Origin: an uncultured Rhodospirillales bacterium
Lineage (GTDB): Bacteria; Pseudomonadota; Alphaproteobacteria; Azospirillales; Azospirillaceae
Assembly (NCBI GenBank): GCA_903856295.1
Contig: CAIOBP010000172.1
Span: forward strand, 1 to 50,913
DNA length: 50,913 nucleotides
Direction: 5' to 3'
Below the pieces are notes generated by a model, which saw only the letters and a list, made by a program, of their open reading frames with translations, ran no database searches and had not been told where the DNA came from. Every line of letters begins with the position of its first letter. Within the stretch, counting starts at the first letter, position 1. The position numbers and the translations under genes are program-made. Below, one piece after another: positions 46,330 to 50,913 of this stretch.

Positions 46330-47432
46330 GACGACATATGGTCCCGATTCAGACTTTCTTTCCTCCCTACTTGCGAATTGGCGGGCTGGTTCTTGGGACG
46401 ATCGTCATTTTTGGGATCGATCTCTTGACCAAACGGGGAATTACCGCCTGGCTGCCGTATTATCTGGTGCTGCTGGCCTCGGTCTGGGTGCCGAGCCGGC
46501 GGTTTCTGCTGGGGTTGACCGCAGGCATGGTGGTCCTGATCGTGACCGCCCACTTCTTCAAGCCCGACGGCGATCATTACGCCTCGACGCTCAATCGCAG
46601 TTTTGGCATTGCGACCCTGGTCGCCATGTCCCTCTTCCTCGACCAGTACCGGCAAGCCCGCGAGGAAGCCCACCGGGCGTGCGAAGAGGCGAGGATGGCC
46701 AATCAGGCCAAAACCAACTTCATCTCCATGGTCAGCCATGAACTGCGCAGCCCGCTGACCGGTGTGCTGGGCTTTTCCGAGTTCATTCTCTCCGAGCCGC
46801 TGGGGCCGATCGGAGAGAAGAAATACCTGGAATATATCAAAGATATTCATGATAGCGGCGCGCACCTGCTCGACCTGATCAACAATATTCTGGATATCGC
46901 CAAGATGGAGGCCGGGCGCATGGAGATCGAGCCCGAGTGGCTGGAGGCAAAACCTCTGATGGTGACCGTCGGCCGCCTGCTGCAAGAGCAGGCCTCCCGG
47001 CATCACCACACCATTTCCATCATCCTGCCGGGCCACGAGAGCATCCGGTTGTGGGCCGACCGGCGGGCGGTCAGTCAGAGTTTGATCAATCTGCTCTCGA
47101 ACGCCATCAAATTCACGCCGAAGGGCGGGCTGCTCACCCTGTCGGCCCGGAACACCCAGAACGGGGGCGTGGAACTCGTGGTTGCCGACACCGGAGTCGG
47201 CATTCCCGCCCGCCACCTCGACCGGGTTGTCCGTCCGTTCGAGCGGCTCGACAATACCTATCACCGCTCGAACAATAGCGGCACCGGACTCGGGTTGCCG
47301 CTGGTCAAGGGGCTGATGGATCTGCATGGCGGCAGCCTGCGCATCGACAGTCGCGAAGATGTCGGCACGACGATCTTTTTGTATTTCCCCCCGCCCCGGG
47401 CAACGATCACCGACGCGGGCGAACAGAGTTGA
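46326..47432 (+). CDS. membrane sensor histidine kinase
   Basis: The N-terminus of this 368-residue kinase has about four transmembrane segments (residues about 16-34, 40-56, 60-78 and 91-106) with almost no extracytoplasmic domain. The signal is probably sensed in the membrane. A short coil leads to the DHp helix with phosphoacceptor His in MVSHELRSPLTGVLGF. The HATPase domain follows (NLLSNAIKFTPKGG, DTGVGIP, GTGLGLPLVKGL). The start is the ATG overlapping the moeA stop. No response regulator is adjacent, so it is an orphan kinase. Confidence 0.9.
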   Translation: MRRHMVPIQTFFPPYLRIGGLVLGTIVIFGIDLLTKRGITAWLPYYLVLLASVWVPSRRFLLGLTAGMVVLIVTAHFFKPDGDHYASTLNRSFGIATLVAMSLFLDQYRQAREEAHRACEEARMANQAKTNFISMVSHELRSPLTGVLGFSEFILSEPLGPIGEKKYLEYIKDIHDSGAHLLDLINNILDIAKMEAGRMEIEPEWLEAKPLMVTVGRLLQEQASRHHHTISIILPGHESIRLWADRRAVSQSLINLLSNAIKFTPKGGLLTLSARNTQNGGVELVVADTGVGIPARHLDRVVRPFERLDNTYHRSNNSGTGLGLPLVKGLMDLHGGSLRIDSREDVGTTIFLYFPPPRATITDAGEQS

Positions 47433-47474
47433 GGGCGACACCGGCATTTCATGGGGTCGGCGTCGAGACCGTCC

Positions 47475-47504
47475 TTGCCGGGGCCTCGGCCTTTGGACTA
47501 AACT
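47475..47504 (+). promoter_or_regulatory. candidate promoter of the riboswitch-bluB transcript
   Basis: TTGCCG (47475-47480), 18 bases, TAAACT (47499-47504). Predicted start at about 47511 coincides with the 5' edge of the cobalamin riboswitch. Confidence 0.4.
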
Positions 47505-47508
47505 AGGG

Positions 47509-47665
47509 CATCTATCTGGTGCCCTGTGCGGGAGAATCGGGAACGCGGTGCAAAACCGCGACGTGCCCAACGCTGTGAGGGGGACTGAGCGGACAGTTTG
47601 CCACTGGCTTCGGCTGGGAAGGTGTCCGCTCGGGATGAACCCAAGTCAGAAGACCGGCCAGATGG
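47509..47665 (+). promoter_or_regulatory. cobalamin riboswitch
   Basis: All conserved parts appear in order: GGTGCC start, GGGAACGCGGTGCAAAACCGCG (pseudo-arm GGGAA...GGTGCAA-type), the GCTGTGAGGGGGA segment, the B12-box GCCACTGG, GGGAAGGTGTCCGC, GGGATGAACCCAAGTC and the closing AGAAGACCGGCC. It ends about 55 bases before bluB, consistent with translational or termination control by adenosylcobalamin. Confidence 0.93.
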
Positions 47666-47721
47666 AGATGGCTCAGCCGGCATGGACGGTCGGCGGGGCG
47701 TGCCATCACAGGGGAATGATG

Positions 47722-48489
47722 ATGGATAGTACTTTTCTGCCCGCAGCGCCTTTGGCCGAGGCCGAGCGCGAGGGACTTTACCGGGCGATTCTCACCCGCC
47801 GGGACACACGCGGCGAATTTCTGCCCGATGACGTGCCGGACGAAATCGTCAGCCGCATCCTGGTTGCGGCCCACCATGCGCCGTCGGTTGGCTTCATGCA
47901 GCCCTGGAGCTTCGTCATCGTGCGCAACCCCGAGGTGCGCCGCCGGGTTCACGATGCCTTCGTGACCGCCCACGCCGAAGCGGCGCTGATGTTTCCCGAG
48001 GACAAGCGGGATTTTTACAGTGCGCTCAAGCTTGAAGGCATCATGGAGGCACCGCTCAACATCTGCGTCACCTGCGACCGCAACCGCGCCGGCCCGGTGG
48101 TGATCGGCCGCACGCACATCCGCACCATGGATATGTTCAGCTCGGTGTGCGCGGTGCAAAACCTGTGGCTTGCCGCCCGCGCCGAAGGGCTGGGCGTCGG
48201 CTGGGTCAGCATCTTCGACAACGCGACGGTTCAGGCGGCCTTGAACATTCCCAAGGGCATCGTGCCGATTGCCTATTTGTGCGTCGGCAAGGTCAAGGGC
48301 TATCACCGCCGGCCAGAGCTGGAGGCCGCAGGCTGGCGCCCGCGCTTGCCGCTCGACGAACTGCTGCATTTCGACCAGTGGGACGGTCCCGAGCCGGAGG
48401 AAGCCTTGACCCGGCTGGTCCGCGAAGACCAGCGCTCCGTCAATCAGGGAACGTTTGTCGGAGCGCTCGCTCAATCGCTGCGCCAGTAA
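47722..48489 (+). CDS. bluB: 5,6-dimethylbenzimidazole synthase BluB
   Basis: Flavin-destroying enzyme that makes the lower ligand of vitamin B12 from FMNH2 and O2. The 255-residue nitroreductase-fold protein has the BluB signature ILTRRDTRGEFLPDDVPDEIVSRILVAA then HHAPSVGFMQPWSFV, and GVGWVSIFD later. Three ATGs lie in tandem (47716, 47719, 47722). The last is seven bases from AGGGG and is chosen. A cobalamin riboswitch precedes it and a strong terminator follows, so B12 should repress it. The reaction needs oxygen. Confidence 0.93.
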   Translation: MDSTFLPAAPLAEAEREGLYRAILTRRDTRGEFLPDDVPDEIVSRILVAAHHAPSVGFMQPWSFVIVRNPEVRRRVHDAFVTAHAEAALMFPEDKRDFYSALKLEGIMEAPLNICVTCDRNRAGPVVIGRTHIRTMDMFSSVCAVQNLWLAARAEGLGVGWVSIFDNATVQAALNIPKGIVPIAYLCVGKVKGYHRRPELEAAGWRPRLPLDELLHFDQWDGPEPEEALTRLVREDQRSVNQGTFVGALAQSLRQ

Positions 48490-48496
48490 CGCCGGC

Positions 48497-48533
48497 CCGG
48501 CGGCCTCCGGGGTCCGGAGGCCGCCGGTTCTTT
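48497..48533 (+). terminator. intrinsic terminator after bluB
   Basis: CCGGCGGCCTCCGG (48497-48510) and CCGGAGGCCGCCGG (48514-48527) form a perfect 14-bp stem with a 3-base loop, followed by TTCTTTCCT. It separates bluB from the GTPase-ABC pair. Confidence 0.85.
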
Positions 48534-48572
48534 CCTCATTCCTGTCCGAAAAGCGCGCGAAAAGAGACGCTC

Positions 48573-49277
48573 ATGAAGCTGGTTATTTGTGCCGGCCCGG
48601 CGACGACCGGCAAGACCTCGGTCCTGCGCCATGTCATCAAGAAGCTGCTGGAGCGGGGGCATCGGCCGGCGTTTCTGAAACTGGACATCCAGTTCGCCGA
48701 AGAGGACGAGCTGATCACCCGCGAGTTCGCGATTCCCACCCGCAAGGTCTATTCGGGAGAGCTGTGCCCGGATCATTGTCTGGTCATTGTCCTGAAAGAC
48801 AGCATGGTTTGGGGGCAGAAAACCGGCAGCGATGTCCTGCTGGTCGAAACCGCCGGCCTGTGCCTGCGCTGCTCACCCTATGTCGAGGACGGGTTGGGGG
48901 TGATCGTGCTCGAGGCGACCAGCGGCATGAACCTGCCGCTCAAGGTCGGGCCGATGCTGACCCTGGCCGATGTCGCGGTGGTGACCAAGGTCGATCGCGT
49001 CTCCCAGGCGGAGCGCGAGGTGTTCCGGGCCCGCATCCAGGACGTCGCGCCCGCCGTGCGCATCCGCGAGGCCAACGCCCTCTATGGCATCGGCCTGGGG
49101 CCGCTGGTCGACACGATTCTGGCCACGCCCGACATCGGCGACACGACGCTGCTGCGCGGTAGCCCGCCCGCCGGCTCCTGCACCATTTGCACCGGCGCCC
49201 GGGAAATCGGCCAGACCTCCCATTTCGGCCGGGCCAAAACCTTCGACAACGGCCTGACCTACGAGGGTGCGCGATGA
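48573..49277 (+). CDS. cysteine-rich P-loop GTPase of the CobW/HypB/UreG (SIMIBI) class
   Basis: Motifs of this 234-residue soluble protein are P-loop GPATTGKTS (8-16), an Asp/Gln switch region LKLDIQFAEEDE, DVLLVETAG in the G3 position, and TKVD (138-141) for guanine binding. It carries three cysteine pairs: CPDHC (65-69), CLRC (97-100) and CTIC (203-206), suiting metal or Fe-S binding. Metal-chaperone GTPases such as HypB and UreG have the ENVG/ETAG-type G3. Its stop overlaps the next start (ATGA), so it is coupled to an ABC ATPase. No hydrogenase, urease or known corrinoid methyltransferase is nearby. The metal and client are unknown. Confidence 0.75.
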   Translation: MKLVICAGPATTGKTSVLRHVIKKLLERGHRPAFLKLDIQFAEEDELITREFAIPTRKVYSGELCPDHCLVIVLKDSMVWGQKTGSDVLLVETAGLCLRCSPYVEDGLGVIVLEATSGMNLPLKVGPMLTLADVAVVTKVDRVSQAEREVFRARIQDVAPAVRIREANALYGIGLGPLVDTILATPDIGDTTLLRGSPPAGSCTICTGAREIGQTSHFGRAKTFDNGLTYEGAR

Positions 49278-50086
49278 TCGAGCGGATTTCAGTGCTGGCC
49301 GGCCGGGGGCGCCGGAGCGAAGCGGATGCCGTGCCGTGCCTCGAGTTCCGCATGGGCGATGTCGTCAGCATCGTCGGTCAAACCGGCTCCGGTAAAACCA
49401 CCCTGATCAACGACATCGAGATGTTCGCCGCCGGTGATACGCCGAGCGGGCGGCGGGTGCTGATCGATGGCGAGCCGGCTCCCGCCGCGTTCCGGGACGA
49501 CCCCGCCTGCAACCCGGTGGCGATGATCACCCAGCACACCACCTTTCTCTCCGACCTGCCGGTTGGCGATTTTCTGCACGCCCACGCCCGCATCCGCAAG
49601 GCCACCCCGGAAGAAATGGCCACCGCGGTGGCGCGCACCCTGGATTTCGCCAACGAGTTGACCGGCGAGCCGATCGCCCCGGCCAGCCGGATGACCGAAC
49701 TGTCCGGCGGCCAGGTTCGCGCCCTGCTGATCGCCGATGCCACGGTGATTTGCCACACCCCGATCATTCTGCTCGACGAGGTGGAGAACGCCGGCATTCA
49801 TCGCGGCCGGACCCTGGCGCTGCTGCGTCAGCACCGCAAGATATTCATCTTCGTCACCCACGATCCCAACATCACGCTGCTGTCGGATTATCGCATCGTC
49901 ATGAAAGAGGGGCGCATCGCGGCGCTGCTGCCGACCGATGAGATCGAACGCTCCCTGCGCCCCGCCGTCACCGGGCTGGACGACATGATGTCCCGCCTGC
50001 GCGATCAACTGCGCTGCGGACAGCGGGTGCGGCCGTCCGACCTGGATGCCCTGAGGCCGGCGCAGCTGCGATCTTTTCGGGAATAA
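49274..50086 (+). CDS. stand-alone ABC-type ATPase coupled to the metal-type GTPase
   Basis: This 270-residue soluble ABC ATPase has Walker A GQTGSGKTT (35-43), Q-loop Gln87, signature LSGGQ (143-147) and Walker B IILLDEVENAG. The D-loop position differs from transporter NBDs, and the H-loop His is at 196 (FVTHDP). There is no membrane domain and no permease or binding-protein gene nearby, so a soluble energising role is likelier than transport. The start overlaps the GTPase stop by four bases. Its end is 10 bases from the convergent hemerythrin gene. Function unknown; with the GTPase it may load or reactivate a metal or corrinoid enzyme. Confidence 0.78.
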   Translation: MIERISVLAGRGRRSEADAVPCLEFRMGDVVSIVGQTGSGKTTLINDIEMFAAGDTPSGRRVLIDGEPAPAAFRDDPACNPVAMITQHTTFLSDLPVGDFLHAHARIRKATPEEMATAVARTLDFANELTGEPIAPASRMTELSGGQVRALLIADATVICHTPIILLDEVENAGIHRGRTLALLRQHRKIFIFVTHDPNITLLSDYRIVMKEGRIAALLPTDEIERSLRPAVTGLDDMMSRLRDQLRCGQRVRPSDLDALRPAQLRSFRE

Positions 50087-50096
50087 CCGTGCGGCT

Positions 50097-50507
50097 TCAG
50101 CGCAAGCCCCGGTCGTTGACAAAGCTCACATACAGAGAGTCGACGCCTTTGATGTGCTCGGTCAACCACTTCTTGAGAAAGTTCAACAATTCCATGCTCA
50201 GCATGTGGGTGGTGCCGCTATGGTATTTGCGCTGAATGTCCAACACCTGTTTTCCTAAAATCTCGTGCTCCCGCCGATGATCTTCATAGCCAGGAAATCC
50301 CATCGTTCTCAGCTGATATTCTTCGTGGGAGAAATGTGTGTTGGTGTAATCGACGAGTTCGTCAAGCACGCCGCCCATGGCCTGCCGGCCGCGGCCGGCC
50401 TGGACCGCTTCAAAGAGTTCATTGATTAAGGCGATCAGTTTCTTGTGCTCCTCGTCGAACTGGGCAACGCCGACGCTCATGCTTTCATTCCACGTCATAA
50501 GAGACAT
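50097..50507 (-). CDS. bacteriohemerythrin
   Basis: This 136-residue classical single-domain bacteriohemerythrin has MTWNESMSVGVAQFDEEHKKLIALINEL, HFSHEEYQLRTMGFPGYEDHRREHEIL and WLTEHIKGVDSLY, giving all five His plus Glu and Asp ligands of the di-iron O2 site. AAAGGA precedes the ATG at 50507. Two FNR-type boxes lie 155 and 218 bases upstream, suggesting induction at low oxygen. It differs markedly from the hemerythrin at 36610, so it is not a recent duplicate. Confidence 0.95.
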   Translation of the reverse strand: MSLMTWNESMSVGVAQFDEEHKKLIALINELFEAVQAGRGRQAMGGVLDELVDYTNTHFSHEEYQLRTMGFPGYEDHRREHEILGKQVLDIQRKYHSGTTHMLSMELLNFLKKWLTEHIKGVDSLYVSFVNDRGLR

Positions 50508-50661
50508 CTATGCGGTCCTTTCACAGAATTTCAGTTTTATTGTCGTTTGACTGGCGCCGGCCCGAGATGGATCAAACGCTGGCGGGCCAAGGCGAGATTG
50601 GCGAGCGCGGCTTTGTTGGCAAGGTTCGCAGAAGCATGCCATGCAGTGGGTGAGGGGTTCC

Positions 50662-50675
50662 TTGACATCGATCAA
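50662..50675. promoter_or_regulatory. FNR-type box 1 upstream of bacteriohemerythrin
   Basis: TTGACATCGATCAA fits TTGAY-N4-ATCAA. Centre about 161 bases before the hemerythrin start. Confidence 0.65.
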
Positions 50676-50724
50676 GAGCCCCGACGAACTCAACCAGAGA
50701 AACCCGGCTTCACAGCAGAGGTTA

Positions 50725-50738
50725 TTGATATCGGTCAA
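50725..50738. promoter_or_regulatory. FNR-type box 2 upstream of bacteriohemerythrin
   Basis: TTGATATCGGTCAA fits TTGAT-N4-RTCAA. Its centre is 63 bases from box 1, six helical turns, and it is the reverse complement arrangement of box 1 half-sites. Confidence 0.65.
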
Positions 50739-50779
50739 GTGTGTCGCACGATATCCAGATGTACCTTGATTGAATTTTC

Positions 50780-50802
50780 GGCTCTTCGCTGTTTCACGTG
50801 GG
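50780..50802. mobile_element. terminal inverted repeat of an ISL3-family insertion sequence
   Basis: GGCTCTTCGCTGTTTCACG at 50780 resembles the GG(C)TCTTTG... ends of ISL3-family elements and lies just outside the transposase stop codon. The element runs to the right beyond the window, so the other end and the target duplication cannot be seen. Confidence 0.6.
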
Positions 50803-50913
50803 TAGCTTGAGTTCTAGCTTTCCGGCGACGAGGTAGATTATCGCGGCCAGGTTGCGGGTAGAGCGGTATCCCCGTGCCTTGGCCTTGGCTGCCTGGACCA
50901 AGCTGTTGATGCC
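50794..50913 (-). CDS. ISL3-family transposase, C-terminal fragment (cut by window edge)
   Basis: Reading in from the right edge on the minus strand gives 39 residues and a stop: INSLVQAAKAKARGYRST, then NLAAIIYLVAGKLELKLPT. The N-S-L-x-Q-A-A-K-x-x-A-R-G-Y-R and YLxAGKL patterns are the conserved C-terminal end of ISL3 (IS204/IS1001/IS1165) DDE transposases. The rest of the gene lies outside the window, so intactness is unknown. Confidence 0.75.
   Translation of the reverse strand, partial: GINSLVQAAKAKARGYRSTRNLAAIIYLVAGKLELKLPT

Noticed and set aside
49274-50086. Reading the ABC protein as the ATPase of a cobalt or nickel importer
   Set aside because: No permease or binding protein is nearby, and the gene is coupled to a GTPase, so an importer is not supported from this window.

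Overview
The window is high-GC chromosomal DNA from an alphaproteobacterium, most likely of the Rhodospirillales (Magnetospirillum/Phaeospirillum type). This is inferred from gene content: polyhydroxybutyrate genes with PhaR, O2-independent ubiquinone genes (ubiTUV), FNR-type boxes, a small cytochrome c, two bacteriohemerythrins, an RNase E with a large acidic insert, a partial Tad pilus locus, and a prokaryotic pentameric ligand-gated channel homologue. No rRNA operon or CRISPR array was seen. Apart from one IS fragment at the right edge there is no recognisable phage or transposon.

Left part (1-19,200). A 740-bp gene-poor stretch rich in TGCGCAG words abuts the 3' end of tRNA-Ser(CGA). It is followed by a proline-rich membrane protein, the assimilatory sulfate genes cysH-cysD-cysNC, a VapBC-like toxin-antitoxin pair with a TerB-like gene, aat/ilvE, an OmpR/EnvZ-type pair, creA, a chorismate mutase, metX-metW, a ClpP-fold secreted protein and ychF. 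A two-gene cassette of unknown function with lower GC (16628-18026) follows, then DUF2061 and NUDIX genes.

Middle (19,200-38,000). This holds a PHB locus (phaA, a PhaC-like synthase, an overlapping PhaE-like gene, phaR) and a cluster of ion-channel and signalling genes (pentameric channel homologue, purine phosphoribosyltransferase, cyclic-nucleotide-gated K+ channel, REC/DUF3369/HD-GYP protein, minimal zincin). Next come cpaC-cpaD-cpaE without the rest of a Tad system, two tandem Crp/Fnr regulators, a cytochrome c, ubiT-ubiU-ubiV with a perfect FNR box, a bacteriohemerythrin and an ELM1-like gene.

Right part (38,000-50,913). This holds rne, then cysK with an Rrf2 regulator and coaBC, moeA coupled to a sensor kinase, and a cobalamin riboswitch in front of bluB. 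A strong terminator follows bluB. A tightly coupled pair comes next: a cysteine-rich P-loop GTPase of the CobW/HypB/UreG type and a stand-alone ABC ATPase. The last genes are a bacteriohemerythrin with two upstream FNR-type boxes and the tail of an ISL3-family transposase that runs off the window.

Recurring physiology is low-oxygen respiration (FNR boxes, ubiTUV, hemerythrins, cytochrome c, Moco), sulfur assimilation and methionine synthesis (cysHDNC, cysK, metXW), and B12/metal handling. The best candidates for something undescribed are the GTPase-ABC ATPase pair, the two-gene cassette at 16628-18026, and the long same-strand overlap between the PhaE-like and PhaC-like genes.
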